Source of the DNA: Mycobacterium rhizamassiliense
GTDB taxonomy: Bacteria; Actinomycetota; Actinomycetes; Mycobacteriales; Mycobacteriaceae
Assembly (NCBI RefSeq): GCF_900157375.1
Contig: NZ_LT721901.1
Coordinates: 1,110,365-1,174,364, forward strand
DNA: 64,000 nucleotides
Direction of reading: 5' to 3'
Below are positions 44,900-54,253 of the stretch, piece after piece. Within the stretch, counting starts at the first letter, position 1. The number at the start of each line of letters is the position of its first letter. A model generated the notes under the pieces. The model ran no database searches, was not told the DNA's origin, and worked only from the letters and a program-made list of their open reading frames with translations. Position numbers and translations under genes: made by a program.

Positions 44900-47800
44900 T
44901 TGACGTTCCTGCAGTCGCCGGGCCGGATCTCCCCCGACACCAAGCTCGACCTCACCGCCAACCCATTGCGGTTTCTGCTGCGCGCCACCAACTTGTGGAA
45001 CAGCGACCTGCCGTTCGGTCAGGCCCAGAACCAGGCCTACGGCTACCTGTTCCCGCACGGCGCGTTCTTTCTGCTCGGCCACGTTCTCGGGCTGCCCGGC
45101 TGGGTGACCCAGCGGCTGTGGTGGGCGCTGCTGCTGACGGTCGGCTTCTGGGGTCTGCTGCGGGTCGCCGAGGCGCTGGGCATCGGTAGCCCGACCTCCC
45201 GGCTGATCGGCGCGGCGGCGTTCGCGCTGTCGCCGCGGGTGCTGACGACGTTGGGCTCCATCTCGTCGGAGACCCTGCCGATCATGCTGGCGCCGTGGGT
45301 GCTGTTGCCGACGATCCTGGCTTTGAGACCAGGGGGGCGCGCCGCCTCTGGCCGCTCGGTGCGGGCGCTGGCCGCCCAGGCCGGGCTGGCCATCGCGCTG
45401 ATGGGCGCCGTCAACGCCATCGCCACCCTGGCCGGCTGCCTGCCCGCGGTGATCTGGTGGGCAAGTCATCGCCCAAATCGGTTGTGGCGGCGCTACACCG
45501 CGTGGTGGCTGCTGGCCATCGCGATGGCCACGCTGTGGTGGGTGGTCGCGCTGATCCTGCTGCGCAACGTCAGCCCGCCGTTCCTCGACTTCATCGAATC
45601 CTCGGGCGTGACGACGCAGTGGTCGTCGCTGACCGAGATGCTGCGCGGCACCGACAGCTGGACCCCGTTCGTGGCGCCGACCGCCACCGCGGGCGCCCCG
45701 CTGGTCACCGGATCGGCCGCCATCCTGGCCACCTGCCTGGTCGCCGCGGCCGGGCTGGCCGGGCTGGCCGGCCGCGGGATGCCGGCGCGGGGACGGCTGG
45801 TGACGATGCTGCTGGTCGGGGTGGTCCTGATGGCCGTCGGCTACAGCGGCGGCCTGGGCTCTCCGCTGGCTCACCATGTGCAGGTCTTCCTGGACGCCGC
45901 CGGTGCGCCGCTGCGCAACGTGCACAAGCTGGAGTCGGTGATCCGGATCCCGCTGGTGCTGGGCGTCGTGCAGCTGCTGGGCCGGATACCGCTTCCGGGC
46001 AGCGCGCCGCGGTCGGTGTGGCTGCCCGCGTTCGCCCACCTGGAGCGCGACAAGCGGGTGGCGGCGGGAGTCGTGGTGCTGACCGCGCTGATCGCCGGCA
46101 CCTCGCTCGCCTGGACCGGCCGCCTCACCCCGCCGGGCACGTTCAGCGCGATACCGCGCTACTGGCACCACGCCGCCGACTGGCTGAGCGAACACAACAC
46201 CGGGACGCCCACCCCGGGCCGCGTGCTGGTGGTGCCCGGAGCGCCGTTCGCCACCCAGGTCTGGGGCACCAGCCACGACGAACCGTTGCAGGTGCTCGGC
46301 AGCAGCCCATGGGGGGTACGCGACTCCATCCCGTTGACGCCGCCGCAGACCATCCGGGCGCTGGATTCGGTGCAGCGCCTGTTCGCCGCCGGGCAACCCT
46401 CGGCGGGCCTGGCCGATACCCTTGCCCGCCAAGGCATTTCGTACGTGGTGCTGCGCAACGACCTGGATCCCGAGGCGTCGCGGTCGGCCCGCCCGATCCT
46501 GGTGCACCGCGCCGTCGAGGGCTCGCCGGGCCTGGCCAAGGTGGCGCAATTCGGTGACCCGGTGGGGCCCGGCACCCTGGCCGGCTTCGTCGCCGACAGC
46601 GGGCTGCGCCCGAGCTACCCGGCGGTGGAGATCTACCGCGTCTCGCCGGTCGGGCAGGCGCCCGGCAATCCCGGCGCACCCTATTTCGTCGACACCGACG
46701 GGCTGGCCCGCGTCGACGGCGGCCCCGAGGCGCTGCTGCGCCTCGACGAGCGGCGCCGCCTGCAGGGCCTGCCGCCGCTGGGGCCGGTGCTGATGACCGC
46801 CGACGCCCGCAGCGCCGGACTGCCGATGGGCGCCGCGGTCACCGTGACCGACACCCCGTTGGCCCGCGAGACCGACTACGGCCGGGTCGACGAACACTCG
46901 TCGGCGATCCGCGCCGCCGGCGATGCCCGGCACACCTACAACCGGGTGCCCGATTACCCGGCGCCGGGCGCCGACCCGGTCTACGGCGGCTGGACCGGCG
47001 GACGCATCACGGTGTCGAGTTCGTCCTCGGATTCCACCGCTATGCCCGACGTCGCGCCGGCCACCAACCCCGCCGCCGCGATCGATGGCGACCCGGCCAC
47101 CGCGTGGGTGTCCAGCGCCCTGCAGACGGCCGTCGGGCAATGGCTGCGGGTGGATTTCGACCACCCGGTCAACAACGCCGCGATCACCCTGACGCCCAGC
47201 GCGACCGCCGTCGGCGCCCAGGTCCGGCGCATCCTGATCGAGACCGCCAACGGCAGCACCACGCTGCGGTTCGACGAGGCCGGCAAGCCCCTGACCGCTG
47301 CGCTGCCCTACGGCGAGACACCCTGGGTGCGCGTCACCGCCATCGGCACCGAAAATGGTTCCAGCGGCGTGCAATTCGGCATCACCGACCTGTCGATCAC
47401 GCAGTACGACGCGGCCGGGTTCGCGCACCCGGTGAACCTGCGGCACACCGTGCAGGTTCCCGGACCGCCGCAGGGCGCGCCGGTCGCGGCGTGGGACCTG
47501 GGCGCCGAACCGCTCGGCCGGCCCGGCTGCGCCCCCGCGGCCGACACCGTGCGCTGCGCGTCATCGATGGCGCTGACACCCGAGGAGCCGGTGAACTTCA
47601 GCCGGACCCTGACCGTCACGACCCCGGTGTCGGTGACCCCGACGCTGTGGGTGCGCCCGCGGCAGGGGCCCAAGCTTGCCGACCTGATCGCCGAGCCGAA
47701 TACCACACGGGCCCAAGGCGATTCGGACACCCTCGACATCCTCGGCTCGGCATACGCGGCCACCGACGGCGACCCGGCGACCGCGTGGACGGCGCCGCAG

Positions 47801-49075
47801 CGCGTGGTGCAGTTCAAAACCCCGCCGACGGTGACCATCACGCTGCCGCGCCCGACGGAGGTCGCCGGGCTGCGGCTGACCGCCAGCCGCTCGGCGCTGC
47901 CCGCCCACCCGACGATGGTGGCGGTCAACCTGGGCGACGGCCCGCAGGTGCGGCCGATGCGCGACAGCGAGACCGTGCTGTCGCTGCGGCCGCGGCTCAC
48001 CGACACCGTCACGCTGAGCCTGCTCGACTGGCAGGACATCATCGACCGCAACGCGCTGGGCTTCGATCAGCTCAAGCCGCCGGGGCTGGCCGGTATCGCG
48101 GTGCTCGGCGCCGACGGCAACCCGATCGCGCCCGCCGATCCCGCACGCAACCGCGGGCGCGAGGTCGTCGTCGACTGCGACCACGGGCCGGTCATCGCGG
48201 TCGCGGGCCGGTTCGTGCACACGTCGATCCGGACGACGGCCGGCGCGCTGCTGGACGGCGACCCCATACCCGCCGTCCCCTGCGACCGCACGCCGATCGC
48301 GCTGCCGGCCGGGCAGCAGGAGTTCCTGATCAGCCCCGGCGCCCAGTTCGTGGTGGACGGGGCGCAGTTGTCGACGGATGCGGCCGGCCCGGCCGCCGGC
48401 CCCCCACCCGCGCCCGCCGTCACGGGGGCCTGGGGTTCCGACCGCCGCGAGGTGCGGGCGACGCCGTCGCCCAACTCCCGGGTGCTGGCCATCCCGGAGA
48501 GCATCAACCCCGGCTGGGTGGCGCGCACCGGCAACGGGACCCGGCTGACGCCGGTCGCCGTCAACGGCTGGCAGCAGGGCTGGGTGGTGCCCGCGGGGGA
48601 CCCCGGCACCATCACACTGACTTTCACCTCCAACTCGCTCTACCGGGCCGGCCTGGCGGTCGGCCTGGCACTGCTGCCGCTGCTGGCCGTGCTCGCGCTG
48701 TGGCGCACGCGGCGGGCCGGCCCCGACGACCCGCCCGCGCGGCCCTGGACGCCCGGCCCCTGGGCCGCGGTGCCGGTGCTCGCCGCCGCCGCGCTGATCG
48801 CCGGCGCGGTCGGCGCCGTGATGGCGGCGGGCGCCCTGGGCCTGCGGTACGCGCTGCGCCACCGAGAACGGTTGCGCGACCGGGTCACCGTGGCGATCAG
48901 CGCGGGCGGCCTGATCCTCGCCGGGGCGTCGCTGTCCCGGTATCCCTGGCGATCGGTCGACGGTTACGCCGGCCATTCCGCGAGTGTTCAACTGCTGGCG
49001 TTGATTTCGCTCGCAATGCTCGCCGCGTCGGTCGTCGTGCTGCCGGACCGGCTGGGGCGCCCGCGCGGCGACTAG
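44900..49075 (+). CDS. aftD: arabinofuranosyltransferase AftD (GT-C membrane enzyme)
   Basis: At least 1,391 residues. The N-terminal 400 or so residues form a GT-C membrane core with the catalytic acid region SPGRISPDTKLDLTANPLRF and LFPHGAFFLLGHVLG. The long periplasmic part holds discoidin/carbohydrate-binding modules, e.g. DGDPATAWVSSALQTAVGQW and DGDPATAWTAPQRVVQF, and the C-terminus returns to the membrane with four or so segments. AftD transfers arabinofuranose from decaprenyl-phospho-arabinose in arabinogalactan and lipoarabinomannan synthesis. TTG 44900 is the first standard start in frame, but the open frame upstream encodes LSRRWLALVGAVALA, which looks like the beginning of TM1. 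The true start is probably 15-35 codons earlier at a non-standard codon. From memory it corresponds to Rv0236c. Confidence 0.93.
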   Translation: MTFLQSPGRISPDTKLDLTANPLRFLLRATNLWNSDLPFGQAQNQAYGYLFPHGAFFLLGHVLGLPGWVTQRLWWALLLTVGFWGLLRVAEALGIGSPTSRLIGAAAFALSPRVLTTLGSISSETLPIMLAPWVLLPTILALRPGGRAASGRSVRALAAQAGLAIALMGAVNAIATLAGCLPAVIWWASHRPNRLWRRYTAWWLLAIAMATLWWVVALILLRNVSPPFLDFIESSGVTTQWSSLTEMLRGTDSWTPFVAPTATAGAPLVTGSAAILATCLVAAAGLAGLAGRGMPARGRLVTMLLVGVVLMAVGYSGGLGSPLAHHVQVFLDAAGAPLRNVHKLESVIRIPLVLGVVQLLGRIPLPGSAPRSVWLPAFAHLERDKRVAAGVVVLTALIAGTSLAWTGRLTPPGTFSAIPRYWHHAADWLSEHNTGTPTPGRVLVVPGAPFATQVWGTSHDEPLQVLGSSPWGVRDSIPLTPPQTIRALDSVQRLFAAGQPSAGLADTLARQGISYVVLRNDLDPEASRSARPILVHRAVEGSPGLAKVAQFGDPVGPGTLAGFVADSGLRPSYPAVEIYRVSPVGQAPGNPGAPYFVDTDGLARVDGGPEALLRLDERRRLQGLPPLGPVLMTADARSAGLPMGAAVTVTDTPLARETDYGRVDEHSSAIRAAGDARHTYNRVPDYPAPGADPVYGGWTGGRITVSSSSSDSTAMPDVAPATNPAAAIDGDPATAWVSSALQTAVGQWLRVDFDHPVNNAAITLTPSATAVGAQVRRILIETANGSTTLRFDEAGKPLTAALPYGETPWVRVTAIGTENGSSGVQFGITDLSITQYDAAGFAHPVNLRHTVQVPGPPQGAPVAAWDLGAEPLGRPGCAPAADTVRCASSMALTPEEPVNFSRTLTVTTPVSVTPTLWVRPRQGPKLADLIAEPNTTRAQGDSDTLDILGSAYAATDGDPATAWTAPQRVVQFKTPPTVTITLPRPTEVAGLRLTASRSALPAHPTMVAVNLGDGPQVRPMRDSETVLSLRPRLTDTVTLSLLDWQDIIDRNALGFDQLKPPGLAGIAVLGADGNPIAPADPARNRGREVVVDCDHGPVIAVAGRFVHTSIRTTAGALLDGDPIPAVPCDRTPIALPAGQQEFLISPGAQFVVDGAQLSTDAAGPAAGPPPAPAVTGAWGSDRREVRATPSPNSRVLAIPESINPGWVARTGNGTRLTPVAVNGWQQGWVVPAGDPGTITLTFTSNSLYRAGLAVGLALLPLLAVLALWRTRRAGPDDPPARPWTPGPWAAVPVLAAAALIAGAVGAVMAAGALGLRYALRHRERLRDRVTVAISAGGLILAGASLSRYPWRSVDGYAGHSASVQLLALISLAMLAASVVVLPDRLGRPRGD

Positions 49076-49104
49076 CATTGATGCCCTCTTCAGGAGTAAC
49101 GGCC

Positions 49105-50532
49105 ATGGGATGGATTTCCGCGCCCGAGTACTGGCTGGGCAGGCTGCTGCTCGAGCGTGGCGCCGCGGCCGTCTACCTGATCGCATTCGTCACGGCCGCC
49201 GTCCAGTTCCGGGCGCTGATCGGCGAGCGCGGAATACTGCCGGTGCCAAGGTTTTTGGCGGGCCAGTCGTTCTGGCGGACGCCGAGCGTCTTTCATCTCC
49301 GCTATTCCGATCGGCTGTTCGCGGGTGTGTCCTGGTTCGGCGCCGCGCTGTCGGCGGCCGTCGTCGCCGGCGTGGCCGACCTGGCGCCGCTATGGGCAGC
49401 GATGCTGATGTGGCTGACGCTGTGGTTCCTCTATCTTTCGATTGTCAACGTCGGGCAGTCCTGGTATTCGTTCGGCTGGGAGTCGCTGCTGCTGGAGACC
49501 GGCTTCCTGATGATCTTCCTGGGCAACGACCGGACCGCACCGCCGGTGCTGACGCTGTGGATGGCGCGCCTGCTGCTGTTTCGGGTCGAGTTCGGCGCCG
49601 GGCTGATCAAGATGCGCGGCGATCCGTGCTGGCGCGACCTGACCTGCCTGTACTACCACCACGAGACGCAGCCGATGCCCGGACCGCTCAGCTGGTTCTT
49701 CCACCACCTGCCGAAGCCGCTGCACCGGATCGAGGTGGCGGGCAACCACTTTGCCCAGCTGATCGTGCCGTTCGGGTTGTTCGCACCGCAGCCGGTAGCG
49801 ACCGTGGCCGCGGCGATCGTCGTCGTGACGCAGCTGTGGCTGGTCGCGTCGGGCAACTTCGCCTGGCTGAACTGGGTGACGATCGTGTTGGCGTTTAGCG
49901 CGATCGACCAGTCCTCGCTGGGGGCCGTGCTGCCAATGCCCACCGCGCCCGCACTGGCCCCGCCGCCGGTATGGTTCGTCGCGGTGGTGTGCGTGTTCAC
50001 GGTCTCGGTGTTGTTCCTCAGCTACTGGCCGCTGCGCAACATGCTGTCGGCGCGGCAGCGAATGAACATGTCGTTCAACCCCTTTCATCTGGTCAACACC
50101 TACGGGGCGTTCGGCAGCGTCGGCCGCATCCGCCGCGAGGTGGTGATCGAGGGCACCGATGATGCGAGGATCGGCCCGCAAACGGTCTGGCAGGAATACG
50201 AATTCAAGGGCAAACCGGGCGCGACGGGGCGACTACCCCGGCAATGGGCCCCCTATCACCTGCGGCTGGACTGGCTGATGTGGTTCGCCGCCATCTCGCC
50301 GGACTACGCGCAGCCGTGGTTGAGGCCGTTCCTGCAGCGGCTGTTGCAAAACGACGCACCGACGCTGCGGCTGCTGCGGCACAACCCCTTCCCGGCCGCC
50401 CCGCCCACGTTCGTGCGCGCCCAGCTCTACCAGTACCGCTTCACCACGCCGGCCGAGCTGCGGCGCGACCGGGCGTGGTGGCATCGGGCGCTGGTGGGCG
50501 AATACGTCCGGCCCATGGCATTACGCAAATAA
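49105..50532 (+). CDS. membrane protein of the lipase maturation factor (LMF) family
   Basis: 475 residues. The first 330 residues carry about eight hydrophobic segments. The family blocks VNVGQSWYSFGWESLLLETG, LTLWMARLLLFRVEFGAGLI and KMRGDPCWRDLTCLYYHHET are characteristic of LMF1-like proteins. A soluble C-terminal part follows, with FNPFHLVNTYGAFGSVGRIR and WAPYHLRLDWLMWFAA. The role in bacteria is unclear. CAGGAG lies eight bases before ATG 49105; ATG 49081 is possible. It directly follows aftD. From memory it corresponds to Rv0235c. Confidence 0.87.
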   Translation: MGWISAPEYWLGRLLLERGAAAVYLIAFVTAAVQFRALIGERGILPVPRFLAGQSFWRTPSVFHLRYSDRLFAGVSWFGAALSAAVVAGVADLAPLWAAMLMWLTLWFLYLSIVNVGQSWYSFGWESLLLETGFLMIFLGNDRTAPPVLTLWMARLLLFRVEFGAGLIKMRGDPCWRDLTCLYYHHETQPMPGPLSWFFHHLPKPLHRIEVAGNHFAQLIVPFGLFAPQPVATVAAAIVVVTQLWLVASGNFAWLNWVTIVLAFSAIDQSSLGAVLPMPTAPALAPPPVWFVAVVCVFTVSVLFLSYWPLRNMLSARQRMNMSFNPFHLVNTYGAFGSVGRIRREVVIEGTDDARIGPQTVWQEYEFKGKPGATGRLPRQWAPYHLRLDWLMWFAAISPDYAQPWLRPFLQRLLQNDAPTLRLLRHNPFPAAPPTFVRAQLYQYRFTTPAELRRDRAWWHRALVGEYVRPMALRK

Positions 50533-50556
50533 CACCATGGGCCGCGACGTGATTGA

Positions 50557-51711
50557 CTACTTCTGGTAGGACAGTGCGCCGGTGCCGGCCAGCTTCCCGC
50601 CCTCGACGATCAGGTACTCCGGGCGGATGGTTGTGCCGGCGAAAAAGCTCTCCAGGATCTCCCGGGTGCCGGCCGCATACCGCGCCTGCGCGGACAGCGT
50701 GGTGCCCGAAACATGGGGCGTCATCGCGTTGTTGGGCATGGTCCGCCACGGGTGATCGGCGGGCGGCGGCTGCGGGTACCAGACGTCGCCGGCGTATCCC
50801 GCGAGCTGCCCGCTGCGCAGCGCGGCCGCGATGGCCTCGGGAACGGTTTCCTCGCCACGCGCGGTGTTGACGATGTAGGAGCCGCGCCGCATCGTGCCCA
50901 GCAGCCGCTCGTTGAACATCTGGCGGGTCGCGTCGTACAGCGGCGAGTGGACCGAGACCACGTCGACCGAGCGCACCAGCGACTCGACGTCTGGGTGGAA
51001 CGTCACGTTCAGCTGCTTCTCGACATCCGGCGACAGCCGGCGGGTGTCGGTGTAGTGCAGGTTGACGTCGAAGGGCGCCAGCCGGCGCAACACCGCCCGG
51101 CCGATACGGCCCGCGGCGATCACCCCCACGTCCATGCCCTCCAGGTCATAGGCGTGCTCCACGCAATCCGCGATGTTCCAGCCGCCCTCGGCCGCCCAGC
51201 GGTGCGACGGCACGAAACTGCGCACCAGCGTGAGGATCTGCATCACGGCGTGCTCGGCGACGCTGATGCTGTTGCTGTAGGTCACCTCCGCCACCGTGAT
51301 CCCCCGCTGCTGTGCCGCGTCGAGGTCCACGTGGTCGGAGCCGATGCCGGCGGTCAGCGCCAACTTCAGGTTGGGCGCCTTGTCGATCCGCTCCTTGGTC
51401 AGGTAAGCGGGCCAAAAGGGCTGGGAGATAACGATGTCGGCGTCGACGAGTTCGCGCTCGAACTCGGAGTCCGGCCCGTCCTTGTCCGAGGTCACCACCA
51501 GCTCGTGGCCGCCGTCCTCGAAGAACTTGCGCAGCCCCAGTGCGCCGGAGACACAGCCGAGCAGCTCGCCCGGCGTGAAATCGATGCTCGACGGCGATGG
51601 CACCGTGCTGCCGTCGGGGTAGCTCTTGATCGTCGGGATGCTGTCGCGGGCGTACTTCGGCGGGTATCCGTCGACGGGGTCCGGGTAGAGCACCATCACA
51701 CACTTCGCCAT
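50557..51711 (-). CDS. fdh: NAD-dependent formate dehydrogenase (metal-free)
   Basis: 384 residues, closely resembling the well-studied Mycobacterium vaccae / Pseudomonas enzyme. Diagnostic segments: DFTPGELLGCVSGALGLRKF, AGIGSDHVDL, SNSISVAEHAVM (formate-binding Asn), the Rossmann motif VIAAGRIGRAVLRRLAPFDV with Asp in HYTDTRRL favouring NAD, NTARGEE (catalytic Arg), and WYPQPPPADHPWRTMP with PHVSGTT (Gln-His pair). It oxidises formate to CO2 with NAD+, without metal or selenium. A LysR gene lies directly upstream on the same strand. I do not recall it at the M. tuberculosis locus. Confidence 0.95.
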   Translation of the reverse strand: MAKCVMVLYPDPVDGYPPKYARDSIPTIKSYPDGSTVPSPSSIDFTPGELLGCVSGALGLRKFFEDGGHELVVTSDKDGPDSEFERELVDADIVISQPFWPAYLTKERIDKAPNLKLALTAGIGSDHVDLDAAQQRGITVAEVTYSNSISVAEHAVMQILTLVRSFVPSHRWAAEGGWNIADCVEHAYDLEGMDVGVIAAGRIGRAVLRRLAPFDVNLHYTDTRRLSPDVEKQLNVTFHPDVESLVRSVDVVSVHSPLYDATRQMFNERLLGTMRRGSYIVNTARGEETVPEAIAAALRSGQLAGYAGDVWYPQPPPADHPWRTMPNNAMTPHVSGTTLSAQARYAAGTREILESFFAGTTIRPEYLIVEGGKLAGTGALSYQK

Positions 51712-51792
51712 CGAATTCTCCTCGCTCGGCCCTGCCTGGATCTGTCTACCCCAGCCTTCGCCCGCGAATCGGAGTTGTCCAAGACCGTGTTC

Positions 51793-51802
51793 CGACCGGT
51801 CG
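51793..51802. promoter_or_regulatory. palindrome between lysR and fdh, weak operator candidate
   Basis: CGACCGGTCG, a perfect 10-base palindrome in the 111-bp gap, 82 bases upstream of fdh. It could be a LysR binding site but is short. Confidence 0.3.
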
Positions 51803-51822
51803 ATAGGTTTCGCCGATCAGCC

Positions 51823-52734
51823 CTAGTGGAGGCCGCCGAGCGCCTCGCCGAGGCCCGCGTCCTGCGCGGTCTGCAGCAGCGCCCGGGTGACGACCGAGCC
51901 GGGTTCCGCCGCGTTGGTGACGAGCACCATCGGAGCGGTGACCGACGGATCGTGCAGCCGCAGCACGGAAGCCCCGGCGGGCACCCCGAGCGCGCGGATC
52001 CAGGTGTGCGGCACGATGGTCGCCCAGCGACCGGTCGCGACGTGGGCGAATAACGTTGCGACAGAATCGGTTTGGAGCTGTGGATTCAGCGAGAGACCCT
52101 GGGTGGCCAGCGCGTCGTCGATCACCCGGCGCCCCCGCATCCCCTCGGCCAGCAGGCACAACGGCAACGCCAGGGCGTCCGACCAGCTGATGGAATCGGA
52201 TTTTCCGGCGATCAGGTCGCCACCGACGACGAGCACCTGGTGCTCCTGGTACAGCGGGGTCACCAGTAGCTCCTGGGTGTCGTGCCGGTCCGGATAGAGC
52301 ATTCCCGCGTCCAATTCGAACCGGCGGATTCGCTCGATGATCTCCGCCGAGCGCAGGTTGGTCTCCAGCTGTACGCGCACCAACGGGTGTGCGGCGCAGA
52401 ACGGATCCGTCAGCAGCGCAACGGTAGTCGCGGCGTTGGGGACCACGGCCAGCCGCAGCTCGCCGACCAGGCCGGTCTGCAGCGCCGCGACCTCGAGCTT
52501 GAGGGCGTCGCAGTCGGCCAGGATCCGGCGCGCCCAGTGCACCAGCCGTTCACCTTCGGGCGTCAGGCCTTCGAACTTCTGCCCGCGCCGCACCAATGGA
52601 ACGTTCAGCTCGTGTTCGAGTTTGCGGATGGCCTCGGACAGCGCCGGCTGGGACACGTGGCTGGCCTCGGCGGCGCGGGCGAAGTGCCGCTCGCGGGCGA
52701 GTGCGACGAAGTACTCCAGCTGACGAAACAGCAT
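51823..52734 (-). CDS. LysR family transcriptional regulator
   Basis: 303 residues. The N-terminal winged helix-turn-helix is typical: MLFRQLEYFVALARERHFAR, then AAEASHVSQPALSEAIRKLE and GQKFEGLTPEGERLVHWARR. The C-terminal co-inducer domain has LRLAVVPNAATTVALL and LDAGMLYPDRHDTQELL. It precedes fdh on the same strand, so it probably senses formate or a related small acid and controls fdh; that is inference from context. No divergent partner is present. Confidence 0.9.
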   Translation of the reverse strand: MLFRQLEYFVALARERHFARAAEASHVSQPALSEAIRKLEHELNVPLVRRGQKFEGLTPEGERLVHWARRILADCDALKLEVAALQTGLVGELRLAVVPNAATTVALLTDPFCAAHPLVRVQLETNLRSAEIIERIRRFELDAGMLYPDRHDTQELLVTPLYQEHQVLVVGGDLIAGKSDSISWSDALALPLCLLAEGMRGRRVIDDALATQGLSLNPQLQTDSVATLFAHVATGRWATIVPHTWIRALGVPAGASVLRLHDPSVTAPMVLVTNAAEPGSVVTRALLQTAQDAGLGEALGGLH

Positions 52735-52767
52735 GGACCCATTCGATCACGTAGTGCGCGGCGGGGG

Positions 52768-54132
52768 TTACCCGCCGTCGTCATGTTCGCGGGGGAGCAG
52801 TTTCTCGGGGTGGTGGTAGGTGTTGGTGCGGGGTTGGCCTCGGTCGAGGTGTGGCGGCGGGATCCATTCGGTGTCGCCGTTGGTGCGTTTTCGGGTGCTC
52901 CAGCCGCGGGGTTGCAGCAGTCGGTGGTGTGGGCCGCAGGCCAGGGTGAGGTTGTCGATGCCGGTGGTGCGACAGTGTGCGTAGTCGGTGACGTGGTGAA
53001 CCTCGCAGTAGTAGCCCCCGACGTCGCAGCCAGGTGCGCTGCACCCGCGCTCCTTGGCGTACAACACGATTCGTTGACCCGGTGAGGCCAGCCGTTTGGA
53101 GTGATACAGCGCGACGGGTTCGGCTTTATCGAACACTGCGAGGTAGTGGTGGGCGTGGCGGGCCAGCCGGATCACGTCGCTGACCGGCAACCGCGTGCCC
53201 CCACCGGTGACGCCCTGACCCGCGGCTTGTCCCAGTTCGGCCAGGGTGGTCGACACGATGATCGAGGCCGGCAGGCCATTGTGCTGACCCAATTCCCCGG
53301 ACGCCAACACCGCGCGCAGCGCGGCGTTCACCCCGTCGTGGTTGCGCTGGGCGGCGCTGCGCCCGTCACCTTCGATGGCCTGCTCGGTGGGTGCGCCGTC
53401 CACGCAGGGGTTTTCATCGCTGGGGTTGCACATCCCGGGTGCGGCCAGCTTGGCCCACACCGCCTCCAACGTCGCCCGCGCCTCGGGCGTCAGCCACCCA
53501 CGGAGCGCCGACATGCCATCGGCCTGCTGCTTGCCCAGCGTCAGGCCGCGACGGCGCGCGCGATCCTCGTCGGTGAAGCTGCCGTCGGGGTTCAGCCAAT
53601 CCATCAGGCGATCAGCCAACCCGGCCAATGGTTCGGGACGAAACTGCGTGCCCAACTCGGCCAGTTGCGCTTCGGCGGCCTCGCGGGTGTCGGCGTCGAT
53701 GAAGCCGGGCAGCTCGTGGCAGAAGCGGCGGATCACCGCCACCTGCCCGGCCCCGAGCTTCCCCTGGCGTTGGGCGGTGGCGGTCGCGGCCAGCACCGGT
53801 GCCAAAGGTTCGCCAGTCAGCCCGCACCGCGCGCCCAGATCGGCCGCCTCACGAACCCGCCTGCCGGCCTCGGCGCGGCTGATCAGCGTTGCCTCGGCGA
53901 CCGCGTGGGGAAGCGTGCCGCCGAGTTCTGCCGGCGTGGCCTCACGGGCCAACTGGTTGATCAGGGGATGTTCCACAGCCGGTAGTCGCCGGCGCACCTG
54001 CTCGCAGCGCTGCAGCGAGGCCAACCGTCGCCGGGTATTAGACGCCGCGAAGTTCAGTGCGGCCACGGTGTCGAGCGCCTTGTCCAAAGCATCGAAGGCG
54101 GCCTCCGCTACCTCGTCGTCGGCTGAACTCAT
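52768..54132 (-). CDS. 13E12 repeat family protein (DUF222 + HNH endonuclease)
   Basis: 454 residues. The DUF222 region (about 30-330) has [20 protein letters not shown] and [20 protein letters not shown]; the HNH nuclease domain near 365-415 shows [20 protein letters not shown] followed by [17 protein letters not shown], with zinc-type Cys pairs and the catalytic HH. These REP13E12 genes are multicopy in mycobacteria and serve as integration targets for phiRv1-like prophages; the function of the protein is unknown. The copy looks intact. Confidence 0.9.
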   Translation of the reverse strand: MSSADDEVAEAAFDALDKALDTVAALNFAASNTRRRLASLQRCEQVRRRLPAVEHPLINQLAREATPAELGGTLPHAVAEATLISRAEAGRRVREAADLGARCGLTGEPLAPVLAATATAQRQGKLGAGQVAVIRRFCHELPGFIDADTREAAEAQLAELGTQFRPEPLAGLADRLMDWLNPDGSFTDEDRARRRGLTLGKQQADGMSALRGWLTPEARATLEAVWAKLAAPGMCNPSDENPCVDGAPTEQAIEGDGRSAAQRNHDGVNAALRAVLASGELGQHNGLPASIIVSTTLAELGQAAGQGVTGGGTRLPVSDVIRLARHAHHYLAVFDKAEPVALYHSKRLASPGQRIVLYAKERGCSAPGCDVGGYYCEVHHVTDYAHCRTTGIDNLTLACGPHHRLLQPRGWSTRKRTNGDTEWIPPPHLDRGQPRTNTYHHPEKLLPREHDDGG

Positions 54133-54160
54133 ACCGTCAAACTAAACGCACCCACCGACA

Positions 54161-54184
54161 AAAAACCCTGCGTTGTGACCGCAG
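54161..54184 (-). terminator. intrinsic terminator downstream of the acetolactate-synthase-like gene
   Basis: Read on the minus strand: CTGCG-N7-CGCAG followed by GGG and six T. It lies about 70 bases after the stop of the upstream ThDP-enzyme gene and just before the 13E12 gene on the same strand. Confidence 0.6.
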
Positions 54185-54253
54185 AAACACAAGTGGCACA
54201 AGAGATTTAACGAGTGTGCACTCACGGCGATCGTCGCTCAAGGCGGGCAAAAA

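Noticed and set aside
44858..47446. 862-codon open frame on the minus strand opposite aftD
   Set aside because: Antisense shadow of a GC-rich gene: Arg/Gly/Gln-rich, no domain, while the plus strand encodes AftD.
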